A stretch of 64,000 nucleotides of DNA from Hyphomicrobium sp. (GCA_022843145.1 JALHOF010000009.1:123025-187024); one strand, 5' to 3'. Positions 53,679-63,232 are shown, numbered from the stretch's first letter. Program-made: numbers and translations. The notes: generated from the letters alone by a model not told the origin.

Positions 53679-54430
53679 GGATGTGTCGTCGCTCTCCGAT
53701 CACACCCGTCGAGCAATCTCAACCACGTAGAAGTATGTCGATTGACCAGCAATCATAAGTTGTGCTGAGTCGTTGTGGCTGGTCGCGGCGCGAACACAAC
53801 GCCGTCGTCATCACGCCTTTATGGTAACGCTAAATGATTCTCGGTGTGTCGCGGCAACGATAGGTCAAGCACAAAACTTGCGCCACGGCGCCTGATCTGC
53901 CAAGTTATTGCGGTTGGGGAGTGTAGACAGACAATTCGTCACACGATCATCTGACACCGTTTCGTGAGATCGGGGTTGGGTGGTCGGTGACAGTAGGTTC
54001 CCGCGGACCGCCGAGTCCGCCGCATCTCTCGGTGGCGAGCGGGAAATTGTGACTGGTGCAAGCGGCTCGAGTGGCCTCCTCAATACAGCTGCACGCGGCT
54101 AGTCACGACACCAAATGGCAAGTCAACGCCCTCTTTGACGAACCATTTGGACGGCCAGGGCGCACGACTTAATCGGAAACGTTACCCCGCTGCCGATAAG
54201 GGTTGTGCTGCCCTGGCTTTGTCTCCCGATCGCGAGAGACCAGCCCGTTCTTTTCCCGAACTTCTTAACGCAGAAGTCGTCTCACGAGACGGTCCGCCGC
54301 GCGCTGCGATTCGTCGTTGTAAGTGCGCATGGAAGATGCGTGCGCGAAGCCCGATAACAGGCAACGCGGAACAAAAACGTCTCTGCAATCCGAAAGACGA
54401 ACGCCAGTGCAATAGCAACTGGCGCGGAAA
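53679..54430. other. 752-bp gene-free region
   Basis: The stretch between the convergent pleD and rpmG genes has no convincing coding frame and has lower GC than its neighbours. It holds the inverted repeat at 54111-54150. I saw no tRNA and no strong intrinsic terminator in it. It could carry a small RNA or simply be old decayed sequence. Confidence 0.5.
54111..54150. repeat. Inverted repeat with inner stem
   Basis: CCAAATGG (54111-54118) and CCATTTGG (54143-54150) form an 8-bp outer stem; GTCAA / TTGAC (54122-54126, 54135-54139) form an inner stem, with a 3x3 internal loop and an 8-nt apical loop. No T-run follows, so it is not an ordinary terminator. Confidence 0.45.
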
Positions 54431-54598
54431 TTACTTGATCTTCGTTTCTTTGAACTCGACGTGCTTGCGCACGACTGGATCGTACTTCTTGAACACGATC
54501 TTCTCGGTCGAGGTGCGCGGGTTCTTCTTCGTAACGTAGAAGAAACCGGTACCGGCGGTCGACAAAAGCTTGATTTTTTGGGTGACTGGCTTGGCCAT
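54431..54598 (-). CDS. rpmG: 50S ribosomal protein L33
   Basis: The 55-residue protein is L33: [20 protein letters not shown], then [20 protein letters not shown] and a final Lys-rich tail. It lacks the zinc Cys pairs, so it is the Cys-minus form. Its place after pleD is the common order in Hyphomicrobiales. Confidence 0.97.
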   Translation of the reverse strand: MAKPVTQKIKLLSTAGTGFFYVTKKNPRTSTEKIVFKKYDPVVRKHVEFKETKIK

Positions 54599-54685
54599 GG
54601 GATCTCGGTCTCGCTCGGAAGCGCGGATGAATTTGGAGTGCGCACCATACTGTCGTGCGCTCGTCTGTCAAGGACGCGGGTCGGC

Positions 54686-55429
54686 TCAAACGCTGATGAG
54701 TTCGCGGCGGAACGACCCATTCCGGAAATAGTAGAATGGCACGGGGTACGATCGCGCCGAAAGGCCAGCATCGAGCCGCTCGGACAGATCTTCGAGAACC
54801 GCGCGGGTGATCGAAGGAAGCTCCAGCGTTCGCGCCTCGTCGAGCGAAAACCAGTCGAGACTCTGCAACTCGGTTTCCGGCGGTGGGACCCGCAGGACGA
54901 TACTAGCGGCCTCGGCCGCGAAGAAGCGAGTGTCGTACCGTCGTGGCCGGCCTGGCGGCGTAATGGCCCGGGCGAAGAGACTGAGCGCGCAGACGGCGGG
55001 GACCACGCCGTGCGCGAAAAACGGCCGCCAGGACGCCACAACGCGCTGAGACGCGGTCAACTCGGGCGCGGGTGTCACAACAGCGGTGCCAATAAGCAGT
55101 CCCGCTTCCTCGTAGGTTTCGCGGATGGCGGCGAGTGCGATGGCGCGGGCGCGCTCGGCGCTCGGCGTCCCCCTCATGCCGGACAAGAGCTTCTGTTGCT
55201 CGATGTCGGGCAGGCAGTCGCTGCACGCGACGTGGCGATCGGCGGGATCGACCCGGCCGCCCGGAAAAACAAACTTTCCAGGCATGAAAACGAGATCCGC
55301 GCGGCGACGGCCCATCAGGATCCGCGGCTCGCCACTGTTGGTGTCGACGATGACCAGGGTTGCGGCATCGCGCGGACGCAATGCGCGTGGCGGTGGTGCC
55401 TTGATCTGAGTTTCGGGCGACCCGCTCAT
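54686..55429 (-). CDS. NUDIX hydrolase, NUDT19-like with split NUDIX box
   Basis: The product of about 247 residues has FPGGRVDPADRHVACSDC, then a 40-residue insert, then IRETYEEAGLLIG. The NUDIX box is thus split, as in mammalian NUDT19-type enzymes that act on CoA and related diphosphates. The end DWFSLDEARTLELPSITRAV is also typical. Start ATG 55429. It follows the DUF983 gene on the same strand with a 19-bp gap. Confidence 0.85.
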   Translation of the reverse strand: MSGSPETQIKAPPPRALRPRDAATLVIVDTNSGEPRILMGRRRADLVFMPGKFVFPGGRVDPADRHVACSDCLPDIEQQKLLSGMRGTPSAERARAIALAAIRETYEEAGLLIGTAVVTPAPELTASQRVVASWRPFFAHGVVPAVCALSLFARAITPPGRPRRYDTRFFAAEAASIVLRVPPPETELQSLDWFSLDEARTLELPSITRAVLEDLSERLDAGLSARSYPVPFYYFRNGSFRRELISV

Positions 55430-55448
55430 TCGAGCCTCCCGTAATCGT

Positions 55449-55898
55449 TCAACGGCGTGTCGGCGCTGGTTCGGCAACAATGTCGTCGGCGTCTGCCGTT
55501 CCGCCGAAGCCGTGCATGCGCAGTGCCCACTGCAAGCCGATCAATGCGCCCTTGATGCGCGGCAGCAACATGAGGCTCAACACCAGGATCAGCGGCGTCC
55601 AGATCAGGCCGTGCACCCAGAGATCCGGTGCATAAGCCTTCTCGACGAACATGACTGCGGCGACGATGACGTGCCCCACGATGAACATCGTGAAGTAGGG
55701 CGGCGCATCGTCGGCGCGCTGATGGTGCAACTCCTCGCCGCACGACGGGCAGGACTCTGCAACCGACAGAAAGCCACGATAGATGGAGCCCGTCCCGCAG
55801 GCAGGGCAGCGCTGCCTGGCACCACGTATCATCGCTTCCGGCACGTTGCGTGGGGCGAGTGCAGGGCCAGCATCGTCGTTCAGGATCTCGATTGTCAT
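55449..55898 (-). CDS. DUF983 zinc-ribbon membrane protein
   Basis: The 149-residue protein begins with a zinc-ribbon-like part (RCPACGTG and SCPSCGEE) followed by two membrane segments (VGHVIVAAVMFV, IWTPLILVLSLMLLP). This is DUF983, of unknown function, widespread in alphaproteobacteria. It is co-transcribed with the NUDIX gene. Confidence 0.9.
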   Translation of the reverse strand: MTIEILNDDAGPALAPRNVPEAMIRGARQRCPACGTGSIYRGFLSVAESCPSCGEELHHQRADDAPPYFTMFIVGHVIVAAVMFVEKAYAPDLWVHGLIWTPLILVLSLMLLPRIKGALIGLQWALRMHGFGGTADADDIVAEPAPTRR

Positions 55899-55976
55899 TC
55901 TTGATCTCTATCAGACGTTCGCTCCGCCCAGAATGCAGCAAAGTGTCTTAGGCCGGTTGACGCGGAGGCGGCGCGT

Positions 55977-57065
55977 TCAAACGCCGCATTGGCCGCGATG
56001 GCGGAGGAAGTGATCGGCGAGGACGAAGGCGACCATCGCCTCGCCCACGGGTACGGCGCGAATTCCGACACAGGGATCGTGGCGGCCCTTGGTGGCGATC
56101 TCGGTCTCCTGTCCGAACCGATCGATGGTCAATTTTGGTGTCAGGATCGAGGACGTCGGCTTTACGGCGAAGCGGACGACGACAGGTTGCCCGGTCGAGA
56201 TGCCTCCGAGGATGCCCCCCGCCTGATTGCTGAGAAATACCGGGTTGCCTTCATTGTCCATGCGGATCTCGTCGGCATTGTCCTCGCCGGTCAATTCGGC
56301 GGCGGCGAGCCCTGCGCCGATCTCCACCGACTTGACGGCGTTGATACTCATCAGAGCGGACGCCAGATCCTGGTCGAGCTTACCGTAGAGCGGCGCACCC
56401 CAACCCGACGGCACGCCCTCGGCCACGACTTCGATCACCGCGCCGATCGACGAGCCGGATTTGCGGATGCCGTCGAGATAACCTTCCCACGTGTGCGCGG
56501 TTTCGGCGTCGGGACAGAAGAAGGGATTCGAGGCGACGGCGTCCCAATCCCAGCGGGAGCGATCGACCTTGTGCGGACCCATCTGCACGAGCGCGCCGCG
56601 AATGCTGACGCCTGGTATGACCTTTCGCGCGATGGCGCCTGCGGCGACGCGGCTCGCGGTCTCGCGCGCGCTCGATCGGCCACCGCCGCGATAGTCTCGA
56701 ATGCCGTATTTTTCCCAGTACGTGAAGTCGGCGTGTCCGGGGCGGAACTTGTCGCGGATCTCGCCATAGTCTTTCGACCGCTGATCGACGTTTCGGATCT
56801 CGAGCGAGATCGGCGCGCCCGTCGTCACCTGACGCCCTTTATCGTCGTCGAACACGCCTGACAGGATTTCGACCGTATCCGGCTCACGGCGCTGGGTCGT
56901 GAAGCGGGACTGACCGGGCTTGCGCAGGTCGAGGAACGTCTGGATGTCGGCGGCGGCGAGGGGGATGCCGGGCGGGCAGCCGTCGATGACGCAGCCGATG
57001 GCTGGTCCGTGGCTTTCACCCCAGGTCGTCATGCGGAGCAGGTGTCCGAACGTGTTGTGTGACAT
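55977..57065 (-). CDS. aroC: Chorismate synthase
   Basis: The 362-residue enzyme makes chorismate from EPSP using reduced FMN. All three signatures are visible: [40 protein letters not shown] and [20 protein letters not shown]; the C-terminus has [18 protein letters not shown]. Start ATG 57065 ([11 protein letters not shown]) is standard. Confidence 0.97.
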   Translation of the reverse strand: MSHNTFGHLLRMTTWGESHGPAIGCVIDGCPPGIPLAAADIQTFLDLRKPGQSRFTTQRREPDTVEILSGVFDDDKGRQVTTGAPISLEIRNVDQRSKDYGEIRDKFRPGHADFTYWEKYGIRDYRGGGRSSARETASRVAAGAIARKVIPGVSIRGALVQMGPHKVDRSRWDWDAVASNPFFCPDAETAHTWEGYLDGIRKSGSSIGAVIEVVAEGVPSGWGAPLYGKLDQDLASALMSINAVKSVEIGAGLAAAELTGEDNADEIRMDNEGNPVFLSNQAGGILGGISTGQPVVVRFAVKPTSSILTPKLTIDRFGQETEIATKGRHDPCVGIRAVPVGEAMVAFVLADHFLRHRGQCGV

Positions 57066-57530
57066 CGGTTTTCGGCGGGCCTCGTCGGTCGGGCGGCGCG
57101 GGAGGAACAACGAGGCCGCTGCAACCCGGGGCGCTGGAGTGTGTCCGAAGTCACTCTTAGAAGCGCGTCCGGACGGCTGCAAGGCCTTCCGGTCCGGCAT
57201 TGTGGGTGACAGCGGAGCCCGACGCAGCTTATGAACGCGACGCGTATCTGGTGATTCTCGCGTTCATTCGTCTGTCGGGTTCGATCCGTTTGGCAGCGGA
57301 TTTGGCTCGTCTTGATGACATGCACGCGACCGAGGTTGTCCCAACAGCCTCGGCTGAGTGGCCGTAATCCAACCGGGATGCGCTTCCAAGAGAGCGGATT
57401 TCGAGCGGGGCTGCGGCGTGACACAGGCGATCCTCCTGTGCGGTCTGAGCAACTGCATTCGAGCGCGCCTTCCTTGACGACGAAAGAGCCGGGGCTGCCG
57501 CTGCCTCGGCTCTTTTTTGTTCGGCGAGGC
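57066..57530. other. 465-bp gap with aroC promoter and a possible small-RNA transcript
   Basis: No convincing coding frame lies here. The left part should hold the aroC promoter (-). The right part ends with the terminator at 57483-57518, oriented for a plus-strand transcript, but no plus-strand gene precedes it. A noncoding RNA from about 57200 to 57518 is one explanation. Confidence 0.4.
57483..57518 (+). terminator. Strong intrinsic terminator without an obvious gene
   Basis: A 12-bp stem with one G-U pair (AAAGAGCCGGGG / CCTCGGCTCTTT), a 9-nt loop and a U-tract (to 57518) on the plus strand. On the minus strand it lies just after the histidine phosphatase stop (57531), but the U-tract there is only CTTTCG, so the plus orientation is the better one. 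Confidence 0.8.
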
Positions 57531-58121
57531 TCAAAGCCAGCCGACCTCACCCCGTCGCAACACCATGATCCGGTCCTGCGGAGCTTCGAGCGTCAGGATG
57601 ACGTCGTGCGCCAGATCCAGCAGGATCCCCTGCAGCGTCCGTCCAACGCCACCGTGTGACGCGACGACCGTGTCGCGACCCAGGCTCGTCAGCCAGGGCC
57701 GGATGCGTGCGGTCAGATCGGCGTAGCTTTCGCCGCCGCACGGCCGCCAATGAAAGGGGTCGAGGCGACGCTCGGCGAGGCCGGCGGGGTCGTCGATCGG
57801 AATGTTCTCGGCAAGTTGACCCTCCCAGTGGCCGTAGTGAATTTCCTTGATCACATCCTCGATGCGGTAGCCGGCGGGGTCGAGCGCCATCGTCGCGCGT
57901 ACGATCTCCATCGTCTCCCGCGCGCGGCCGAGCGGACTTGCGACATAGTCGGCTGTGTGGATTGTGGGAGCGAGACGCGCCAACGCTGCCCCGTTGCGAC
58001 GTGCCTGGGCGCGGCCTTTATCGTTCAAGGGAATGTCGCGCTGGCCCTGGTAGCGCCGGGCGGCGTTCCAGTCGGTCTGGCCATGCCGGATGAAATAGAC
58101 GGTGACGTCTTCGCGGATCAT
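57531..58121 (-). CDS. Histidine phosphatase family protein
   Basis: The 196-residue protein is a phosphoglycerate-mutase-like histidine phosphatase: YFIRHGQTDWNAARRYQG (phosphorylated His), YVASPLGRARETMEI, GHWEGQ and VASHGGVGRTLQG (second His). The substrate is not known. Start ATG 58121. It follows fabI on the same strand with about 50 bp between. Confidence 0.9.
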   Translation of the reverse strand: MIREDVTVYFIRHGQTDWNAARRYQGQRDIPLNDKGRAQARRNGAALARLAPTIHTADYVASPLGRARETMEIVRATMALDPAGYRIEDVIKEIHYGHWEGQLAENIPIDDPAGLAERRLDPFHWRPCGGESYADLTARIRPWLTSLGRDTVVASHGGVGRTLQGILLDLAHDVILTLEAPQDRIMVLRRGEVGWL

Positions 58122-58174
58122 ATTTGAAAGACTTCTGGGCGGACTGCGGAGACGGCCAGGGCGAGGCGCGAACG

Positions 58175-59026
58175 TCAGTCGTTGCCGGCCTTGTTCACCG
58201 AGATGTCCGGAGCGTCTTCGTTCTTCATGCCCTGGACGTGGTAGCCCGAGTCGACGTGATGCACCTCGCCGGTGACGCCACGCGATAGATCGGACAACAG
58301 ATAGAGGCCCGACGCGCCGACCTCTTCGATCGTAACCGTGCGCCGCAGCGGCGAATTGTATTCGTTCCACTTCAGGATGTAGCGGAAGTCGGAAATGCCG
58401 GATGCGGCGAGGGTCTTGATCGGCCCTGCGGAGATGGCGTTGACGCGGATGCCGGTCTTGCCCAGGTCGGCCGCCAGATAGCGCACGGACGCCTCGAGCG
58501 CGGCTTTCGCCACCCCCATGACGTTGTAATGCGGCATGACTTTTTCGGCGCCGTAGTAGGTCAGCGTCAACATTGATCCGCCCGGCTGCATGAGCTTTTC
58601 GGCGCGCTGGGCAAGAGCGGTGAACGAGAAGCAGGAAATCAGCATCGTCTGGGTGAAGTTCTTCTCGGACGTGTCGACGTAGCGGCCGTCGAGCTCGTTC
58701 TTGTCGGAGAAGGCGATGCAATGGACGAGAAAGTCGAGCTTGCCCCAGCGAGCCGCGAGATCCGCGAATACGGCATCCATCGAGGCTGCGTCGGTGACGT
58801 CGCACGGCAGCACGATGCCGGAGCCGAGTTCGGCCGCAAGTGGTTCGACGCGCTTCTTGAGGGCGTCGCCCTGATAGGTGAGCGCGATCTCGGCGCCCTG
58901 GGCGGCGGCGGCCTTTGCGATGCCCCAGGCGATCGACCGGTTGTTCGCGACGCCCATGATGAGGCCGCGCTTGCCGGCCATCAACGTGCCCGTAGCAACG
59001 CCCGCGTTTGCACCGGTATCGGTCAT
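58175..59026 (-). CDS. fabI: Enoyl-ACP reductase FabI
   Basis: The 283-residue NADH-dependent reductase performs the last step of the fatty acid elongation cycle. It has KRGLIMGVANNRSIAWGIAK, the Tyr-x6-Lys pair in PHYNVMGVAKAALEA, and the end GVTGEVHHVDSGYHVQGM. The C-terminal 15 residues beyond that are typical of rhizobial FabI. Start ATG 59026. Confidence 0.95.
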   Translation of the reverse strand: MTDTGANAGVATGTLMAGKRGLIMGVANNRSIAWGIAKAAAAQGAEIALTYQGDALKKRVEPLAAELGSGIVLPCDVTDAASMDAVFADLAARWGKLDFLVHCIAFSDKNELDGRYVDTSEKNFTQTMLISCFSFTALAQRAEKLMQPGGSMLTLTYYGAEKVMPHYNVMGVAKAALEASVRYLAADLGKTGIRVNAISAGPIKTLAASGISDFRYILKWNEYNSPLRRTVTIEEVGASGLYLLSDLSRGVTGEVHHVDSGYHVQGMKNEDAPDISVNKAGND

Positions 59027-59165
59027 CGCTCGATTATCCCTTTTTGTTCCTTGTTATCGGCGGGCATCCTACACAAAAGCCCCCGCCGGTCCAGATAGCC
59101 GTGGTGCGGTTGTGGGTAGACATGTATAGGGCGCACGCCTCAGCGGAACAGACCGGAAACGGAAA

Positions 59166-59192
59166 CCCCGCCTCCGGAATGCGGAGGCGGGG
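59166..59192 (-). terminator. Terminator hairpin
   Basis: A perfect 11-bp stem (CCCCGCCTCCG / CGGAGGCGGGG) with a 5-nt loop, followed on the minus strand by TTT. It probably ends the transcript of the exported protein gene at 59236-59787. Confidence 0.65.
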
Positions 59193-59235
59193 CAAATGAT
59201 GCTGTCGTTTCTCTCGATGCCGACAGCGGACCCGT

Positions 59236-59787
59236 TCAGCCTTCGAGCTGCCAGCGTCCGTCGGCAAGCCGGCAGGCGATACCTTCGGTCTTCTTGGTCT
59301 CCGTGCCGGCGGACAACATGACGACGATATGGCGGCAGATTCCGCCGCCCGCATCCTTGAACGAACTCGTCGGCTGGACGATACCGGACAGCCGGCCATG
59401 GCGGCGGTGCCAGACGTAACTTGCGCCGTCGCCGACCTCTGACAGCGCGAGTTGCACGCTTTCGAGGGCCGCGACCTCGTCGGCCTCATCGAGTAGGCCT
59501 CGAAAATCCGCGAACTTCGGCCGGTGCCACAGTTTTTCCTTGGCCGGCGGGCACGTACACGACGCGCCGCCCGACTTGCCGTCGGAGGGCTCCTGCCTCG
59601 GAGCGTTTCCGGGGGTGGTTTGGGGCGCCTTCTCGGGCGCGGTCTGGTGCGGGGAAGCGTGAATGCCGCCCTTGGCTTCGATCTCGGCGGCGACTGCGAA
59701 ATCTGGCGACAGGAAGACGGCAGCTACGAGACCGAATGCCGTGAAGGTGGTGGCAGCGAATGCCACGAGGGGCGACGATGAACTCAT
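59236..59787 (-). CDS. Exported surface-antigen-like protein
   Basis: The 183-residue protein has a signal peptide (VAFAATTFTAFGLVAAVFLS, cleaved near ADFAVAA) and a Pro/Ala/Lys linker with a Cys-x-Cys (SCTCPPAKEK). Its C-terminal domain (EVAALESVQLALSEVGDGAS, YVWHRRHGRLSGIV, CRHIVVML, GIACRLADGRWQLEG) resembles the RT0821/Lpp0805 surface-antigen fold. Function unknown. Confidence 0.65.
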   Translation of the reverse strand: MSSSSPLVAFAATTFTAFGLVAAVFLSPDFAVAAEIEAKGGIHASPHQTAPEKAPQTTPGNAPRQEPSDGKSGGASCTCPPAKEKLWHRPKFADFRGLLDEADEVAALESVQLALSEVGDGASYVWHRRHGRLSGIVQPTSSFKDAGGGICRHIVVMLSAGTETKKTEGIACRLADGRWQLEG

Positions 59788-59927
59788 GACGCGATACTTT
59801 CCGACAGGGACGCAACGGGCCGCATAATGCGGGGCACGGTTCCGATTGTGCCGCTTTACGGTTAAAACGAGCTGAACGCGCGTGCCGACCGTATCAATGG
59901 GGTACGGCAGCGAACGGCGGAGAAACC

Positions 59928-60593
59928 ATGGTGATGGCGATGGGGGATGGCGAGAGCGGCGCGGCGAATGCGGGCGCGGACACGGATTTCACGGCATCCG
60001 ACGAGCCCTTCCGGCTGTTCGAGGATTGGTTCGGCGAGGCGACGCAGAGCGAGATCAACGATCCGAACGCGATGGCGTTGTCGACGGTCGATCGCGACGG
60101 GTTGCCGAATGTGCGCATGGTGCTGTTGAAGGGCCTCGACCCGGAGGGCACACCGCTGCGCGGCTTCGTCTTCTACACGAACTTCGAAAGCGCGAAAGGC
60201 CGCGAACTGATCGCGCATCCGCGCGCGGCGGTGTTGTTCCACTGGAAGAGCCTGCGTCGGCAAATCCGCGTGCGCGGCGACATTACGGAAGTCGATAAGG
60301 TCGAGGCGGACGCGTATTATGCGACCCGGCCGCGATTGAGCCGGATCGGCGCCTGGGCATCGGCGCAGTCGCGACCGCTCGAGGGCCGCTTCGCGCTCGA
60401 GGCAGGGGTGGCGAGCTACACGGCGAAATTCGGGGTCGGCGACATTCCGCGCCCCAAGCACTGGTCGGGCTTCCGCCTGTCGCCCGTCGAGATCGAATTC
60501 TGGCACGACCGGCCGTTTCGCCTGCATGACCGGGTGGTGTTTCGCCGGGTGGGCTCCAATTCGGCTTGGACCAAGGTGCGATTATACCCCTGA
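59928..60593 (+). CDS. pdxH: Pyridoxamine 5'-phosphate oxidase
   Basis: The 221-residue FMN enzyme makes pyridoxal 5'-phosphate. It has [57 protein letters not shown] and the PNPOx C-terminal signature with [20 protein letters not shown]. The first 20 residues are a disordered extension, so a slightly later start is possible. Confidence 0.95.
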   Translation: MVMAMGDGESGAANAGADTDFTASDEPFRLFEDWFGEATQSEINDPNAMALSTVDRDGLPNVRMVLLKGLDPEGTPLRGFVFYTNFESAKGRELIAHPRAAVLFHWKSLRRQIRVRGDITEVDKVEADAYYATRPRLSRIGAWASAQSRPLEGRFALEAGVASYTAKFGVGDIPRPKHWSGFRLSPVEIEFWHDRPFRLHDRVVFRRVGSNSAWTKVRLYP

Positions 60594-60666
60594 CCGCGGC
60601 TGGCGCGCGCATCGCGATAACCGAGCCCTTTTACTGCCGATGTCGCTTCGACTTTCGGCATGGACG

Positions 60667-60691
60667 GGGCCGTGTTCACGGCCCTCGTTTT
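60667..60691 (+). terminator. Terminator after pdxH
   Basis: An 8-bp stem GGGCCGTG / CACGGCCC with a 2-nt gap and TCGTTTT after it lies about 75 bp after the pdxH stop. Confidence 0.7.
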
Positions 60692-60839
60692 CGTCCGATT
60701 CTAGAGTATGCTCCCGCCCACTTCGGAACGGAGCCAGACCGGACGGGATGCGGAGCAACTTAGCGCCAAGATTGATCTTAGCAGGACGCAACGCTTGCGT
60801 ACCGGCCCACGTGCGCGCTGTGGCACTGACCGGTGCCCG

Positions 60840-61841
60840 ATGAAATTCGTTGTGAGCGAGCGCGTGCCGGCCTCGGCGCGTTGGACCAGCCGGTTGGCGC
60901 TGTTCAGCGTTGGCGTTCTTTTAACGGCCATCTTCCTGCATCGCGTGTTCTCGATGCCGACGCCGACCGCGATCTATCTCGCGGCCGCCGCCTATGCTGT
61001 GGCCGGGGCCGCGGTGCTGATGGGGCTGTTTGCGGCATCGCGAATCTGGGTGGAGGGCAGCGCTGGGACCGCGCGAGTGGTTGTCGGCCTGATTGTCGGG
61101 ATTGCCATGCTCATGGCGCCGGTCGTGCTGTGGCTCAGTTTCGATCGGCTGCCGACGATCAACGACATCACTACCGACACGGCGACGCCGCCGGCTTTCG
61201 TCAAACTCGCATCGGCGCGCGGGCCGGGAGCCAACAAGACCGATTATCCCGGCGCTCCGTTCGCAAAGGCCCAAGGAGCCGCATACCCCGACCTGCAGCC
61301 GTTGGTGATCGAACGGTCGAGCGAGGAAACCTTCGAGGTCGTCGCGGAGGCGTTGCGGCGGCTCAAGATGACCATCGTGCGGGAGGATCCGCCGGAGGGC
61401 ACGGCGCCGGGCGCTATCGAGGCCGTGGAGCGCACCCTGGTGCTGGGGTTCTATGACGACATCGCGGTCCGCGTGTCTGGCGATGCGCGCGCTTCGCGCG
61501 TCGATCTGCGTTCGGCGTCGCGCTATGGACGCCATGATCTCGGTCGCAACGCCGAGCGGATGCGGCGCATCATGCGCGAAATCGTCACCCGGCTCGAGGC
61601 GACCGTGCCGACGGCCAGCGGGGAGCGCTTCACGCGCGGCAGGCTCAAGGGCGATCGTTTGGTGCCGAAGCGTGGCAAAGCGCTCGATCCCAAATCTCGT
61701 CTCCTGAAGCCGGGGGAGACGGCAACGAAACGAGGCCTCGCTCCATCAAGTGCTCAACGTGGGCCTGAACAGAAAGGGTCGCCGCCGTCAGCAAACGAGC
61801 GTCGAGCTCCGGGTAGACGACCGGCACAATCGTTCGAATAG
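60840..61841 (+). CDS. DUF1499 membrane protein with long C-terminal tail
   Basis: The 333-residue product has two or three membrane segments (ALFSVGVLLTAIFLHRVF, AIYLAAAAYAVAGAAVLMGLF, VVVGLIVGIAMLMAPVVLWL) and the DUF1499 domain (YPDLQPLVIERSSEETFEVV, RVSGDARASRVDLRSASRYG, RMRRIMREIVTRLE). Function unknown. The C-terminal 80 residues are low-complexity and basic. The last 197 bp overlap the MBL-fold gene on the other strand, which suggests that the tail is a recent read-on. Confidence 0.8.
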   Translation: MKFVVSERVPASARWTSRLALFSVGVLLTAIFLHRVFSMPTPTAIYLAAAAYAVAGAAVLMGLFAASRIWVEGSAGTARVVVGLIVGIAMLMAPVVLWLSFDRLPTINDITTDTATPPAFVKLASARGPGANKTDYPGAPFAKAQGAAYPDLQPLVIERSSEETFEVVAEALRRLKMTIVREDPPEGTAPGAIEAVERTLVLGFYDDIAVRVSGDARASRVDLRSASRYGRHDLGRNAERMRRIMREIVTRLEATVPTASGERFTRGRLKGDRLVPKRGKALDPKSRLLKPGETATKRGLAPSSAQRGPEQKGSPPSANERRAPGRRPAQSFE

Positions 61842-62610
61842 TTGCGGGCGACCCGCGGGGTGCGTCCTTGATCGTGGCGGCGATCGCCTGTTCGCGCCAG
61901 CGGCGGTGCAGTAGATAAGCGCGCACGAGCCGCTGTGGCTCCTCGACCCGCCCGCCGTGGCCGGGCAAATAGACGGTCTCGGGCCGTCCGATAAGCTGCT
62001 CCAGAGAGGCGAGATAGTCGGCCATGCGTCCCTCTGGCGGGGCGACGACGGATGTGTTCCACGCCATGACGTGATCGCCGGAGATCAGGACTTCGGCGCC
62101 GCGTCCCGCTTCGACCGAGAAGCAAAGATGGTCGGGTGCGTGGCCGGGTGTATGAAGTGCGACGAGAGCGTGATCGGTGCACTCCAGCCGGTCGCCAGCA
62201 GTTAACGCAACGTCGGGCGCAAAGGCTGCTGTGAAGGCATCGCCCGAGGGTGAGGGACCGGCTTGAATGCCGGCGTCGGACGCGGGCCGCCCATATCCCG
62301 CCGTGCGCGCCCCGGTCAGCGCCACGAGTGCGGCGAGGCCGTCGACATGGTCGCGGTGCGTGTGCGTGACGACGATGTGGTCGATCGGCCGGCCCTGCGC
62401 GGCGGCGATGATCGCCGCGCGATGACCGGCATCGTCTGGACCCGGGTCGATCAAGGTGAGGCGATGGGTTCCGACGAGATACGTGTTCGTGCCCTTGAAG
62501 GTGAAAGGGCCGGGATTGTTGGCAACGATGCGCACAACGCCCGCCGCCATCTCTGTGGGGAGGCCGTACTCGAATTGCATCGCGGTTTTGAAGGCGAGCT
62601 TGTCTGTCAT
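61645..62610 (-). CDS. MBL-fold metallohydrolase (LACTB2-like)
   Basis: The 321-residue protein has the zinc motif THTHRDHVDG near residue 82, further ligand regions in LHTPGHAPDHLCF, LISGDHVMAWNTSVVAPP and LPGHGG, and a C-terminal helical domain (AHVEHLMERGLV). It resembles LACTB2-type hydrolases (RNA or thioester). The tail of about 30 residues after that is unusual and lies in the overlap with the DUF1499 gene. Confidence 0.88.
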   Translation of the reverse strand: MTDKLAFKTAMQFEYGLPTEMAAGVVRIVANNPGPFTFKGTNTYLVGTHRLTLIDPGPDDAGHRAAIIAAAQGRPIDHIVVTHTHRDHVDGLAALVALTGARTAGYGRPASDAGIQAGPSPSGDAFTAAFAPDVALTAGDRLECTDHALVALHTPGHAPDHLCFSVEAGRGAEVLISGDHVMAWNTSVVAPPEGRMADYLASLEQLIGRPETVYLPGHGGRVEEPQRLVRAYLLHRRWREQAIAATIKDAPRGSPATIRTIVPVVYPELDARLLTAATLSVQAHVEHLMERGLVSLPSPPASGDEIWDRALCHASAPNDRP

Positions 62611-62671
62611 GCCCGCCTTCTATCAAGCCGGCGTTCGCACGGCCAGATGTCGTTCCGGTCTCACGCGGCGC

Positions 62672-63232
62672 TCAGTAGCCGTAGTCATCCCGGCATTCGT
62701 TGTAGCGGTGCCACCAATGGCGCGAGTTGGTGCGGATCGCTTTCCGGTAGAGCCAGGCGCACTGGTCGCCAGCATAATAGCTCGAATAGCCGTAGTATGC
62801 CGGTACGCCGTAGTAAGCGAACCCACGTCCGCGGCGATGCTTATAACCATGGTTCTGATGCGGGCGATGATGCTTAACGCCGCCGCCGAACGAGCGCGCG
62901 ACGGCACGGTTGCCCGTAATCGCGCGCGGCGCTGTCGAGAACGAGCGCCCGGACCCGATTGCGCCGTGGTTGAAGGATCTGCCACCGCCGGAGAAGCCGC
63001 CGATGCGAGGACCCGCACTCCGTAAAGCGAACCCGCCACCGCCGCCGCCACGCATCGCGAATCCGCCGCCGCCACCACCGCCACGGCCCGCGCGAACCTG
63101 CACGATGTCGGCGGTTGCGTCCGAATGTACAGCGCCCGCTTTCGGGAGCGGGACGGCCTGTGCGCTCGGCATCGGACCGGCCGACGCGAGCACCCCGGCA
63201 AGAACCCCAGCCGTGAGCAACGCCTTGATCAT
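62672..63232 (-). CDS. Exported Gly/Arg/Tyr-rich protein, unknown
   Basis: The product of about 186 residues has a signal peptide (MIKALLTAGVLAGVLASAGP), then Gly-rich runs (GGGGGGGFAMRGGGGGG), an Arg/His-rich section and a C-terminal YYGVPAYYGYSSYYAGDQ-type segment with Cys in QCAWLYRK and NECRDDYGY. Such proteins are common in Hyphomicrobiales without known function. Start 63232 is the second ATG and places the signal peptide at the N-terminus. Confidence 0.65.
   Translation of the reverse strand: MIKALLTAGVLAGVLASAGPMPSAQAVPLPKAGAVHSDATADIVQVRAGRGGGGGGGFAMRGGGGGGFALRSAGPRIGGFSGGGRSFNHGAIGSGRSFSTAPRAITGNRAVARSFGGGVKHHRPHQNHGYKHRRGRGFAYYGVPAYYGYSSYYAGDQCAWLYRKAIRTNSRHWWHRYNECRDDYGY

Noticed and set aside
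57260-57310. tRNA-like T-arm in the aroC upstream gap
   Set aside because: GGTTCGATCC occurs, but flanking bases do not pair into a 5-bp stem and no acceptor or anticodon arm is present.
57029-57550. Minus-strand frame across the aroC start and the gap
   Set aside because: Overlaps the aroC 5' end in another frame and shows no family motif.
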